DNA of 35,179 bases. It comes from JANRKF01 sp964519595 (lineage in GTDB: Bacteria; Pseudomonadota; Alphaproteobacteria; Rickettsiales; SXRF01). The position numbers and the translations under genes were made by a program. Shown one piece after another: positions 16,870 to 24,352 of this stretch. The stretch's first letter is position 1, and each line of letters starts with the position of its first letter. Where the stretch lies: positions 1-35,179 of the forward strand of contig CAZFJN010000019.1 of NCBI GenBank assembly GCA_964519595.1, read 5' to 3'. The notes under the pieces are model-generated. The model saw only the letters and a list, made by a program, of their open reading frames with translations. It was not told where the DNA came from and did not search any database.

Positions 16870-17283
16870 TTAAATTTCTTGAATTTCCGTGATTACTTTT
16901 TTGAACCATTCATTTAACTGCTCTTCGCTTATTTTTCCGGCCGCGAGGTCATAAAATGTGCTGTATTTTTCTTCTTGAGAAGCATTAATATCATAACCAT
17001 TCAGCTTAAGAAACAGGCGAGCTGTAACGTAAGCTGTACGCTTGTTGCCATCTGCAAACGGATGGTTGCGCGCAATGCCAAATGCGTAAGCGGCGGCAAG
17101 CGTGGTAATATCCGGCAAATCACCATAGGCCGCTATTTGCTGCGGACGCGCCAGCGCAGAAGCAAGCAGATTATAATCGCGAACGCCAGAAATTCCGCCA
17201 TGTTCCGCCAGCTGACGATCATGAATTGCCAGAGCAGTTTCCGCGTCTATCCAGATCGCTAATTCAGGAATTACATTTGCCAT
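16870..17283 (-). CDS. Death-on-curing (Fic/Doc) family toxin
   Basis: A 137-residue protein with the Doc-type Fic motif HPFADGNKRTA at residues 74-84. The catalytic His74 and phosphate-binding loop are intact, and a conserved N-terminal IDAETALAIHDRQLAEHGG precedes it. Doc proteins phosphorylate EF-Tu, whereas classical Fic proteins AMPylate; the K in GNKR favours Doc chemistry. It follows the AbrB-type antitoxin by 20 bp in the same direction, a typical antitoxin-first operon. It sits between ccoI and ccoS. Confidence 0.9.
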   Translation of the reverse strand: MANVIPELAIWIDAETALAIHDRQLAEHGGISGVRDYNLLASALARPQQIAAYGDLPDITTLAAAYAFGIARNHPFADGNKRTAYVTARLFLKLNGYDINASQEEKYSTFYDLAAGKISEEQLNEWFKKVITEIQEI

Positions 17284-17303
17284 AATACAGAGCCTTTATT
17301 TTC

Positions 17304-17537
17304 TTATTCCGCCAGTTTTTTCAGAACATCTCTATCTTCGCGCATGATTTTCTCCGCAACTTCCATTTTGTGTGCGAAATCATCATGGTGAATTCGCATG
17401 GTAAAACCGCCTGGCGTTTCTGTAAAAAACAGCTTGTCGCCCTTGCCAGCACGAAGAACGGCGAGCATTTCTTTCGGCAGAATAATTCCGGCAGAATTGC
17501 CGATATTGATAATATTAGCGGTGAACATATTGCTCAT
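17304..17537 (-). CDS. AbrB/MazE family antitoxin paired with Doc
   Basis: A 77-residue protein with a swapped-hairpin AbrB DNA-binding domain: NIINIGNSAGIILPKEML, then AGKGDKLFFTETPGGFTMR. The acidic/basic C-terminal helix (HKMEVAEKIMREDRDVLKKL) should bind and neutralise the toxin. AAAGG precedes the ATG. It is likely autoregulatory from the AT-rich region 17538-17640, which contains repeated AGTTATTAC motifs. Doc is classically partnered by Phd; AbrB partners for Doc are also common. Confidence 0.87.
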   Translation of the reverse strand: MSNMFTANIINIGNSAGIILPKEMLAVLRAGKGDKLFFTETPGGFTMRIHHDDFAHKMEVAEKIMREDRDVLKKLAE

Positions 17538-17675
17538 AAAATGACCTTTATTTATAAATAGTTATTACTTTAGTTATTACTATAGTTAGTATCCTAGTTA
17601 TAACAATAGTATTAACACAGAAAATCAATATTTCAAGAAGTTTTTGTATTTTCTTATATTTTTGTCTATATACTA

Positions 17676-17799
17676 ATACTGTTTCGCAATCTATTGCGTA
17701 GCAATAGATTGCGAGTCTCGCCCGCTACGCGGCGGGAAACCGGTGCTTTCGGCACACGGTTTCCATACCAATTCTACTTCATAGAAGTAGAATTGGTAT
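17676..17799. repeat. Four-hairpin dispersed repeat, copy 1
   Basis: 124 bp made of four consecutive hairpins. Hairpin 1 (17684-17714) has stem GCAATCTATTGC and loop GTA. Hairpin 2 (17721-17736) is CCCGC/GCGGG. Hairpin 3 (17737-17762) is AAACCG plus GTGC with one bulge. Hairpin 4 (17765-17799) has a perfect 16-bp stem ATACCAATTCTACTTC and loop ATA. It lies 3 bp beyond the PIN toxin stop codon. The second copy, at 31129-31252, differs only at offsets 10 and 36, which pair with each other. Confidence 0.92.
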
Positions 17800-17802
17800 A
17801 AG

Positions 17803-18225
17803 CTATTGAGGTGTAATGAATATCTCAACAAAATCTTTGGGAGAAAGAATGCGTGTTTCCCTGAAGTGGCGCATGATCAGTAAATCCTGATCGCCAGTGA
17901 CAAGATAGGATGCTTGACCACTTACTGCCAGTTCCAGAAACTTATCATCATTCGGATCGCGGCAGGCTTGTATGGTTTCCAGAATCTTGATCCATTCTGC
18001 GGTTTCTACAATAGATCCAAGGAATTCACTGGCTTCCTGAATCGTTACAAAGCCGCGCTTTACGAAACGTTCGATGACATTTCGCAATTCATTGAACGTG
18101 TCTTGTGAAATCAGCAGATTACCATGATATAGAGCAGAGTGGACGACATGTGTCATGCCGGCACTTGGTTTCAGTATATAGCTGGCAAAAACGTTCGTAT
18201 CGAGAATTATGCGTGGTTTATTCAT
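17803..18225 (-). CDS. PIN-domain toxin (COG1569-like)
   Basis: A 140-residue putative ribonuclease toxin. The acidic PIN residues are visible: Asp9 in ILDTNVFASYIL, a central Glu region (TFNELRNVIERF), and RDPNDDKFLELAVSGQASYLVTGDQDLL with the second and third acidic clusters. The tail RILSPKDFVEIF is typical of this subfamily. Toxins of this type cleave RNA in a metal-dependent way. It lies 9 bp after the Phd-type antitoxin gene in the same direction, and its stop is followed at once by the four-hairpin repeat. Confidence 0.9.
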   Translation of the reverse strand: MNKPRIILDTNVFASYILKPSAGMTHVVHSALYHGNLLISQDTFNELRNVIERFVKRGFVTIQEASEFLGSIVETAEWIKILETIQACRDPNDDKFLELAVSGQASYLVTGDQDLLIMRHFRETRILSPKDFVEIFITPQ

Positions 18226-18234
18226 TGAGCAGGC

Positions 18235-18486
18235 TTACGCTTTTTGAACCATAATCGAATCGAATATCTCATCTGTTAAACCACGCGCTCTGGCATTGCG
18301 GCTTATGCGGTCGCAGATGCTTTGGAAACGACGCACCTTGTCACTGATGAGCCGCTCATATTCTTCATAGGACAGCAGAACGGCGGTATTACGCCCTTGT
18401 TTTTGAATAGTAATTGGCTCATGCTGCGCTTTATCCAGTATGGCAGCCAAATTGTTGCGAGCATCGCTTGAGGAAACAGTCTGCAT
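18235..18486 (-). CDS. Phd/YefM family antitoxin
   Basis: An 83-residue protein with the Phd N-terminal DNA-binding pattern MQTVSSSDARNNLAAILDKA, then EPITIQKQGRNTAVLLSYEEYERL. The basic C-terminal region should contact the PIN toxin. It is the first gene of a two-gene operon. Upstream lie a plausible promoter (TTGTAA, 17 bp, TACTAT at 18558-18530) and three palindromic TTGTACAA boxes, which are candidate autoregulatory operators. Confidence 0.9.
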   Translation of the reverse strand: MQTVSSSDARNNLAAILDKAQHEPITIQKQGRNTAVLLSYEEYERLISDKVRRFQSICDRISRNARARGLTDEIFDSIMVQKA

Positions 18487-18529
18487 TCTAAATCTATTAT
18501 TGTTTCTTGTTGTGTTTATCTAATGTACT

Positions 18530-18590
18530 ATAGTAACACAATTGTACAAAACTTACAAGATTATTTGTACAAAACAGATTATTTGTACAA
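18530..18590 (-). promoter_or_regulatory. Promoter and three TTGTACAA boxes upstream of the Phd/PIN operon
   Basis: -35 TTGTAA (18558-18553) and -10 TACTAT (18535-18530) are 17 bp apart on the minus strand. Palindromic TTGTACAA occurs at 18542-18549 (inside the spacer), 18565-18572 and 18583-18590. One copy between the promoter elements fits repression by the antitoxin complex. Confidence 0.5.
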
Positions 18591-18635
18591 AACTTACATT
18601 CCTACACTTAACCATCTAATTATTATATTTCTTTT

Positions 18636-20801
18636 CTATATTCTTCTTGCATTTAAGCGCATCGCATTGGCGATTACCAGCAGCGACGAGCTGGACATGG
18701 CAATGGCGGCAATTAGTGGCGTTACCATGCCGGCTACGGCCAGCGGAATGGCAATCACATTATATAAAATTGCCAGCACAAAATTTTGTTTTACTAATAT
18801 TTGTGAGAATTTTGCGGTTTGCCACGCTGTTATAACTGGTTGTAGCTTATCGCCTTGAAAGACAATATCAGCGGCATTTTGCGTGATGTCCATTGCTGAT
18901 GACGGCGACATGGAAATATTCGCGCTCGATAGTGAAGGCGCATCATTGAGACCATCTCCGACCATCAGAATATTTGCTCCTTCCACCTTAAGAGCAGCGA
19001 TTTTTTCAGTTTTCTCCACTGGCGATAAAGCGCCTGAAAATGTCTCAATTCCGAGCTGCGCGGCAATGTTTTTTGTCACTTCCTGCCTGTCGCCGGAAAG
19101 CAATAAGGTTTTGATTCCTGATGATTGCAGCGTGGCAATTACCATCTTCGCATCCTCACGCAGCTCATCGGCAAAAATAAAACGCACCGCTTCTTTGCCT
19201 TCTTCCGCCAGCCATAATTCCAGCGTATTTTCACCATTATCAGACAATTTTTCATCAGGCAGGCTGGTTGCCCAGCTTCTTTTTCCTAATTTTATTCCGG
19301 CAACTTCCAGCCCTGAACCTTGCACCTCGCGCACATTGGCCATTGGCTTGGCATTCGGACATGCCTGCGTGAGCGCCTGACTCAGTGGATGTTTGCTGTT
19401 TGCGGCTATTGCGGCGGCAAGCGGTAATTTCTGGCTCTGAAGTTGGCAATCTGCATTTTGTAATAATGGTTTGCCCAGCGTCAATGTTCCTGTTTTATCA
19501 AAAACCGCATGAGTTATTGTTGCCAGACGTTCAAGCGCGCTGGCGCTTTTGAGAAAAATTCCGCCGCGCATCAGCTTGCCGCTGGCTAGAACTTGCACCA
19601 CTGGAACAGCAAGCCCGAGAGCGCATGGACAAGTTATAATCAGCACTGTTGCCGCATAAAGCAGCGCCACTTGCCAGGCGGCGTTTGCAAACATTATCCA
19701 GCCAATGAAGGTAGCAGCCGCCAGAATATGCACAACAGGAGTGTACCAGCCGGAGATTCTGTCGGCGAGCGTTACATATTTGCTCTGGCCTTGCTCGGCA
19801 ATTTCCATAAGCCTTACGATTTCAGCAATCAGCGAACGTTCATGAGTTTTTGTGGCTTTTATGGTAAGAGGCGCGGAAAGGTTGATTGTTCCGGCGAAGA
19901 CCTGATTGCCTTTTTGCGCCGTGCGCGGCAATGTTTCGCCGGTAACAAGGCTGGTATCAATTTCACTATCGCCATTTATTATTTCGCCATCCGCGCCAAT
20001 TTTTTCACCAGCCGTAACCAGCAGAATCATTCCTTCCTTGATGTCGGAAAGGGGAATATTTTCCTTGCTGCCATTATCATGCAGGATAGTTGCAAAGCCG
20101 CTCATCATTTGCAGCAGATCATGCGCGGCACTTCTTGCACGGCCACGCGCGCGCGCTTCAAGATAACGGCCAATGAGCAGAAAAAACAACAACATCACGC
20201 CGGAATCAAAATAAGAATGCCGCCCGAAACTGGCAGTTTCATAAATGCTCATCAGCGTGGCGAGAATAACCGCAACAGAAATAGGCACGTCCATATTGGT
20301 TTTTAAAGCACGCAGCGCCTTCCATGCGGAAGCGTAAAAAGGAATGCCGCAATAGCTGATTGCCGGAATAGCAATTGCCGCCTGTATCCAGTGGAAAAAT
20401 GTCCGCGTGGCTGCGCCCATTTCCACGCCGTCGCTGCTCCAGAGCGGAATGGAAAACAGCATCATATTGCCGCTGGCAAAACCGGCAACAGCCAGGCAGC
20501 GCAGCAAAAATTTTTCCTCTTTTTTCTCTGAAGTTTCCGCTGTTGCCGGATCAAAAGGCACAGCGCGGTAGCCCATGGCGTTAATTATAGAAATCCATTC
20601 ATCACCAAGCTCTGCCGCGCCTTTCCAGACAATACGCAAACGTCTGGTTGAGAGGTTAAGCCGTGCATTCTGCACTGCTTCCTGTTTCTTAAGCGCGCCT
20701 TCAATAATCGCCACGCAGGAAGGACAATGCATTCCATCTACCAGCAGATTAAGACTGTGCATTCCATTTTGTTCAGTGGTGATAAATTTCTTGGTGGTCA
20801 T
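18636..20801 (-). CDS. ccoI: Copper-translocating P1B-type ATPase of the cbb3 assembly cluster
   Basis: A 721-residue CcoI/FixI ATPase that delivers copper for cbb3 oxidase assembly. It has an N-terminal metal-binding HMA domain with DGMHCPSC (Cys26, Cys29) and paired N-terminal membrane helices. The actuator loop carries SLVTGETLP, and the membrane CPC motif lies in ITCPCALGLAVP. The phosphorylation site is FDKTGTLTLGKP, followed by HPLSQAL and the hinge MVGDGLNDAPSLS. The C-terminal membrane pair ends with SSSLLVIANAMRLN. The start overlaps the stop of the secreted unknown gene by 4 bp (ATGA). ccoS, its usual next neighbour, is displaced by about 1.9 kb. Confidence 0.95.
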   Translation of the reverse strand: MTTKKFITTEQNGMHSLNLLVDGMHCPSCVAIIEGALKKQEAVQNARLNLSTRRLRIVWKGAAELGDEWISIINAMGYRAVPFDPATAETSEKKEEKFLLRCLAVAGFASGNMMLFSIPLWSSDGVEMGAATRTFFHWIQAAIAIPAISYCGIPFYASAWKALRALKTNMDVPISVAVILATLMSIYETASFGRHSYFDSGVMLLFFLLIGRYLEARARGRARSAAHDLLQMMSGFATILHDNGSKENIPLSDIKEGMILLVTAGEKIGADGEIINGDSEIDTSLVTGETLPRTAQKGNQVFAGTINLSAPLTIKATKTHERSLIAEIVRLMEIAEQGQSKYVTLADRISGWYTPVVHILAAATFIGWIMFANAAWQVALLYAATVLIITCPCALGLAVPVVQVLASGKLMRGGIFLKSASALERLATITHAVFDKTGTLTLGKPLLQNADCQLQSQKLPLAAAIAANSKHPLSQALTQACPNAKPMANVREVQGSGLEVAGIKLGKRSWATSLPDEKLSDNGENTLELWLAEEGKEAVRFIFADELREDAKMVIATLQSSGIKTLLLSGDRQEVTKNIAAQLGIETFSGALSPVEKTEKIAALKVEGANILMVGDGLNDAPSLSSANISMSPSSAMDITQNAADIVFQGDKLQPVITAWQTAKFSQILVKQNFVLAILYNVIAIPLAVAGMVTPLIAAIAMSSSSLLVIANAMRLNARRI

Positions 20802-21391
20802 TTTCTTTCGTTATCCTGCGCGGCGCAGCGCGATTGTGAAGAATCTGGTTGTTCTTGTTTTTGTCCGAGTATTTTCTTGGTTCTTGCTATTTCGGCAATG
20901 TCTTGTTCCAGTATTTTTCTGAGCCTTGCTATTTCGGCAATACAGGCATTTTTACCAACATCATATGATTTATCTTTAACGGCATCTAGGGCGCGCTGCA
21001 ATTTGGCAAGATATTGCAAATGTTCTTTCGCTGGTTCATCAGCAGATAAAAAGGGGAGGCATATTTGACTTGCACTCAGTCTTGCGCTGCTGTTGACAAG
21101 TGGCAATACGTTTTCAGGTTTATGTAATAATGCTATAGCCAATGAATTGTGTAAGCTTTCTGAAACGCAGGCATCTGAGTGGTCTAGTAGTTTGACTGCC
21201 AAAGCAATCCAGTCTTTAGATCCTTTTTCAATTTGAGAATAAGCTCTTTCATCAAAACAGTCGAAATATTTGTTGATCGCCGCATCTTCGCCATGTTTTG
21301 AAATATAGTTATTAATCATATCGCTAGTTATTGTCTCTGCATGTGCAGACTGTGTTATAAAAAAAACGACTATTGCTATGATAATACGCAT
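20798..21391 (-). CDS. Secreted hypothetical protein inserted between ccoH and ccoI
   Basis: A 197-residue protein with a clear Sec signal peptide (MRIIIAIVVFFITQSAHA), so the mature part is periplasmic. I do not recognise the family. Four Cys in the mature part (CFDE, DACVSE, QICLPF, KNACIAE) could form disulfides. Residues 148-178 contain a 14-residue duplication (RLRKILEQDIAEIA / RTKKILGQ) encoded by a 42-bp direct repeat around 20860-20943; it looks like a charged helix. The ATGA overlap with ccoI suggests co-translation with the copper ATPase. A role in copper handling would be guesswork; no Met/His-rich copper motif is present. Confidence 0.65.
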   Translation of the reverse strand: MRIIIAIVVFFITQSAHAETITSDMINNYISKHGEDAAINKYFDCFDERAYSQIEKGSKDWIALAVKLLDHSDACVSESLHNSLAIALLHKPENVLPLVNSSARLSASQICLPFLSADEPAKEHLQYLAKLQRALDAVKDKSYDVGKNACIAEIARLRKILEQDIAEIARTKKILGQKQEQPDSSQSRCAAQDNERK

Positions 21392-21406
21392 TATGATCTC
21401 CAGTGG

Positions 21407-21478
21407 TTAATAAATGACGAAGTGAAGAAATGCCAAATCTTCAGGTGTAATGAGTATATACTCATCTGCGGCCTGCAT
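21407..21478 (-). pseudogene. Possible remnant of a PIN toxin next to an orphan antitoxin
   Basis: A 23-codon frame whose ATG overlaps the antitoxin 3' end, as a toxin start would, and whose body (DEYILITPEDLAFLHF) resembles the C-terminal tail of PIN toxins such as RILSPKDFVEIF in the intact gene at 17803. It could be an internal deletion that kept only the start and tail. The frame is short, so the match may be chance. Confidence 0.25.
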
Positions 21479-21698
21479 CACGTAATTCTTTCCAACTAAT
21501 GCCGCCGAGTGTGTTTTTCTTGCGTAACTCTTTGAGCTTTGCTGCTGCCTGCGCTGCGCGATTCTTATCGTGATAAGGTACTAATCTGGCTACTGGCTTG
21601 CCGCGTTTGGTTATAATGATTCCATGTCCAGAATTCATTACCTTATCAATAAGGGCGGACAAGTGTGTTTTTGCTGCAAATACGCCAATAGTTTCCAT
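21462..21698 (-). CDS. Phd/YefM-type antitoxin without visible toxin
   Basis: A 78-residue protein: METIGVFAAKTHLSALIDKV, followed by GIIITKRGKPVARLVP, the standard Phd/YefM N-terminal fold. The C-terminal part (LKELRKKNTLGGISWKELRDAGR) matches antitoxins that pair with PIN toxins. The ATG at 21698 has TTGGAG at good spacing; the longer frame upstream lacks this. No complete toxin follows, only a possible 23-codon remnant. It is inserted between ccoH and the secreted unknown gene, in the operon direction. Confidence 0.85.
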   Translation of the reverse strand: METIGVFAAKTHLSALIDKVMNSGHGIIITKRGKPVARLVPYHDKNRAAQAAAKLKELRKKNTLGGISWKELRDAGRR

Positions 21699-21754
21699 CG
21701 CAAACTCCAATAATCTAATATAATTCACATAATAAAAATTTGGTGTACTACTAC

Positions 21755-22192
21755 TTACTGTACCACCACGCGCATAGTTTGCTGATAGTTTTTATTGTCG
21801 GCTATTGTTTCTATTCTTATTTCCCACAAGCCTTTTTCTGGAAAATTAATTGGCGTTTTTTTGTCTTTTAATTCCACTGTAAAATCCAGTCCGGTTTTTG
21901 TTGGACGTGTGATTATGGCGGTTGCTTTTTCCCAGGCAAGCGGCTGGTTGTTTTTGTCGAGCAGATTAAAGCTCAGCATTCCGTTCTGGTAGCTGATTGT
22001 ACTGTTCCAACCTAATTTTTCCTGCTCTTCCTGCGCTTCTATTACCTTGTTGTAGCTTAAGCCTTTTTCATAAGGATGATCTGTCACCATGCCGCTATGT
22101 GTTTTTAGCGCAAGCGTGACCATCACTGCATTCACTGCCGCGATAAAACCAAAAAACGCTACAAAATACCACCAGACACGCTTGCCGCTCAT
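21755..22192 (-). CDS. ccoH: FixH/CcoH family protein
   Basis: A 145-residue protein with one N-terminal membrane helix (WWYFVAFFGFIAAVNAVMVTLAL), then a periplasmic beta-rich domain. The family signature HPYEKGLSYNKVIEAQEEQEKLGW lies directly after the helix. CcoH is needed for cbb3 oxidase maturation and stability. The start overlaps the ccoG stop by 4 bp (ATGA), as in other cco loci. No copper ligand set is evident in the periplasmic part. Confidence 0.93.
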   Translation of the reverse strand: MSGKRVWWYFVAFFGFIAAVNAVMVTLALKTHSGMVTDHPYEKGLSYNKVIEAQEEQEKLGWNSTISYQNGMLSFNLLDKNNQPLAWEKATAIITRPTKTGLDFTVELKDKKTPINFPEKGLWEIRIETIADNKNYQQTMRVVVQ

Positions 22193-23571
22193 CTTGCCTC
22201 GCTGACAAAAATTGTCTCTTTGCGCGCGCTTAGCATATTATCTGTCTGGGTTATTTGAAAGATAATTTCCTTGCGTTGCTCCGGCTGTTTGCGCGCTGTT
22301 ATAAACACGCGGAAATGAGCGACTGAATCAGCGAATACCGGCAAATTATCAGCCGGAATATCACTGCTTGCCTGCACGCGGATTTCTGCATTTTCCATAG
22401 CTTCTACGCTCAGACTATAGTTTTTATCTTCGTGATTTTTATTGATGATGGTGATGTTGTAGCCATTGCGAATCGAACCATCAGATAATTGCACAAATAG
22501 CGGATTGCGATCATGAATCACATTCACTTCCAGCGGCGAACGAGTAAGCAGGCTATAGAGCATCAAAGCGCCGACAATGGCGATAATTCCACCATACCAG
22601 AAGGTGCGCGGTCGCAGTGGATTGAATTTTTTTCCACTTTCCGTATCGTAACGAATTAGACCTTTTGGCAGGCCGATTTTTTCCATCACATTATCGCAGG
22701 CATCAACGCATAATCCACAAGCGATACATTCCATCTGCAAACCTTCGCGGATGTCAATTCCCATTGGACAGACGATCACACAGGAATCACAATCAATGCA
22801 ATGGCCTTTTCCTTCCCAGGAATCTCCGGCTTTATGTTTGCCGCGCGGCTCGCCGCGCTGCTTGTCATAAGCGATAATCAGCGTGTCTTTATCAAACATC
22901 GCTGATTGAAAACGCGCATAAGGACACATATAAGTGCAAACCTGCTCGCGGGCAAAACCGGCCAGCAGATAAGTGGAAAAAGTAAGGCCGATAATCCAGC
23001 CGGAAACACTCCATGGCACAGCAAAATTGATTATCTGCTCGAATAAAGTAGGCGCGTCGTTGAAATAAAATACCCAGGCGCCGCCAGTGCATAAGCCGAT
23101 GATCAGCCAGATGATATGAGTTATAGCGATCTTGCTGATTTTTTCTAAATTCCATGGTGATTCATCGAGTTTTTTGCGCGCGTTGCGGTCGCCTTGCACC
23201 AGACGCTCAACCCAGACGAACAAATCTGTCCATACGGTTTGCGGACAAGCATAACCACACCAGACGCGCCCAAAAAGCGAGGTAACAAAGAATAATCCCA
23301 CCGCCGCCAGAATCAGAATTCCGGTTATGTAATAAACTTCCTGCGGCCATATTTCCACGCCGAAAAAATAAGCGCGAGTGTGATTCAGGTCGATGAGAAT
23401 TGCCTGATCTGGCGCGTTCAAACCACGATCCCAGCGCAGCCATGGCGCACAGTAATAGATGGTCAGCAGTGTTATCATCGCCAGCCATTTCAGCTTGCGG
23501 AATTTCCCCCAGACGCGCCGTGGATAGATTTTTTCCTGTTTTTTGAAGAGCTGGATGGTGTTGTTAGTCAT
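22189..23571 (-). CDS. ccoG: Cytochrome c oxidase accessory ferredoxin-type protein CcoG
   Basis: A 460-residue polyferredoxin-like membrane protein that reduces copper during cbb3 assembly. It begins MTNNTIQLFKKQEKIYPRRV. The membrane part has the conserved FGRVWCGYACPQTVW with a CxxxC, and EQVCTYMCPYARFQ. Two [4Fe-4S] clusters are supplied by HCIDCDSCVIVCPMG and ECIACGLCVDAC. The C-terminal periplasmic Ig-like domain contains YNITIINKN. I place the start at 23571; an upstream extension would run into the N gap and is not needed for family length. Confidence 0.95.
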   Translation of the reverse strand: MTNNTIQLFKKQEKIYPRRVWGKFRKLKWLAMITLLTIYYCAPWLRWDRGLNAPDQAILIDLNHTRAYFFGVEIWPQEVYYITGILILAAVGLFFVTSLFGRVWCGYACPQTVWTDLFVWVERLVQGDRNARKKLDESPWNLEKISKIAITHIIWLIIGLCTGGAWVFYFNDAPTLFEQIINFAVPWSVSGWIIGLTFSTYLLAGFAREQVCTYMCPYARFQSAMFDKDTLIIAYDKQRGEPRGKHKAGDSWEGKGHCIDCDSCVIVCPMGIDIREGLQMECIACGLCVDACDNVMEKIGLPKGLIRYDTESGKKFNPLRPRTFWYGGIIAIVGALMLYSLLTRSPLEVNVIHDRNPLFVQLSDGSIRNGYNITIINKNHEDKNYSLSVEAMENAEIRVQASSDIPADNLPVFADSVAHFRVFITARKQPEQRKEIIFQITQTDNMLSARKETIFVSEAR

Positions 23572-23597
23572 AAATACAGATTTTAAATACGGATTAT

Positions 23598-23697
23598 NNN
23601 NNNNNNNNNNNNNNNNNNNNNNNNNNNNNNNNNNNNNNNNNNNNNNNNNNNNNNNNNNNNNNNNNNNNNNNNNNNNNNNNNNNNNNNNNNNNNNNNN
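23598..23697. other. Assembly gap (100 N)
   Basis: Exactly 100 unknown bases, the usual placeholder for a gap of unknown size. It lies between ccoG and the VapB-like antitoxin gene, so additional genes or repeats may be missing here, and the join itself is unproven. Confidence 0.99.
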
Positions 23698-23699
23698 GT

Positions 23700-23966
23700 A
23701 TGAAAACAAAAAAGCAAAAACCAAAAAATACTACTGTTGCACTTCCTAAAACCGCCGCGCCTAAAATGCGTAAGGTGACGATGATGTTGCCTGCTGATTT
23801 GGTTGAAACTGCGCCAGATTATCTGAAAAAGAAAAATTTTACAGAAACTGTTCGATTTGCGCTCAAGGATGTTTTGCATCGTCAGGCGTGTCGTGAGTTG
23901 CTTGCTATGCGCGGAAAAATCAATTTCGGAATGACGTGGCAGGAACTCAAAGAGTTGCGAGACTGA
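23700..23966 (+). CDS. Ribbon-helix-helix-type (VapB-like) antitoxin
   Basis: An 88-residue protein starting two bases after the assembly gap, so the true start could lie inside the gap. After a basic N-terminal stretch, RKVTMMLPADLVETAPDYL and NFTETVRFALKDVL fit a ribbon-helix-helix DNA-binding unit. The C-terminal MTWQELKELRD resembles the toxin-binding tail of VapB antitoxins. The PIN toxin gene follows by 3 bp on the same strand. It is transcribed against the surrounding cco genes. Confidence 0.75.
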   Translation: MKTKKQKPKNTTVALPKTAAPKMRKVTMMLPADLVETAPDYLKKKNFTETVRFALKDVLHRQACRELLAMRGKINFGMTWQELKELRD

Positions 23967-23969
23967 CAC

Positions 23970-24350
23970 ATGGTATTCGCAGTAGACACGTGCAGCCTGA
24001 TAGCATTCGGAGATGAAAGATCTGGCAAGGATGTTGAACTTGTTAGTCAGTGCCTGACAAATTACAAGATTGTTATTCCGCCTGTAGTGGTTGTGGAAAT
24101 GATAAGCAGTCCTACGATAACCCCTGCCATGCGTCGCCTGATGCAAGATATTAACGTGCTTACCATATCGGAAAATTACTGGTTGCGCGCCGGTGAGCTG
24201 CGAGCATTGCTTGTCAGGCATAGATGCAAATGCAAGCTCGGTGATGTGCTGATCGCGCAATCTTGTATTGATCATGGCGTGCCGCTCATTACTCGTGACA
24301 AGGACTTTAAACATTTTGTCAAGCATGGTGGCCTGAAGCTGGCTTGCTGA
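23970..24350 (+). CDS. VapC-like PIN-domain toxin
   Basis: A 126-residue PIN-domain protein with Asp6 in FAVDTCSLIAF, Glu in VVVVEMISSP, and the cluster KLGDVLIAQSCIDHGVPLITRDKDF, giving the expected acidic active site of a metal-dependent RNase. It forms a pair with the upstream antitoxin. Its stop is 2 bp from the stop of convergent ccoP, so the cassette is inserted tightly against the oxidase gene without damaging it. Confidence 0.88.
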   Translation: MVFAVDTCSLIAFGDERSGKDVELVSQCLTNYKIVIPPVVVVEMISSPTITPAMRRLMQDINVLTISENYWLRAGELRALLVRHRCKCKLGDVLIAQSCIDHGVPLITRDKDFKHFVKHGGLKLAC

Positions 24351-24352
24351 CA

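Noticed and set aside
19593..20306. 237-codon plus-strand frame inside ccoI
   Set aside because: Antisense to a fully conserved P-type ATPase; no ribosome site or family similarity.
23572..23724. N-terminal extension of ccoG through the gap
   Set aside because: It would require translating unknown bases; the ATG at 23571 gives a complete CcoG.
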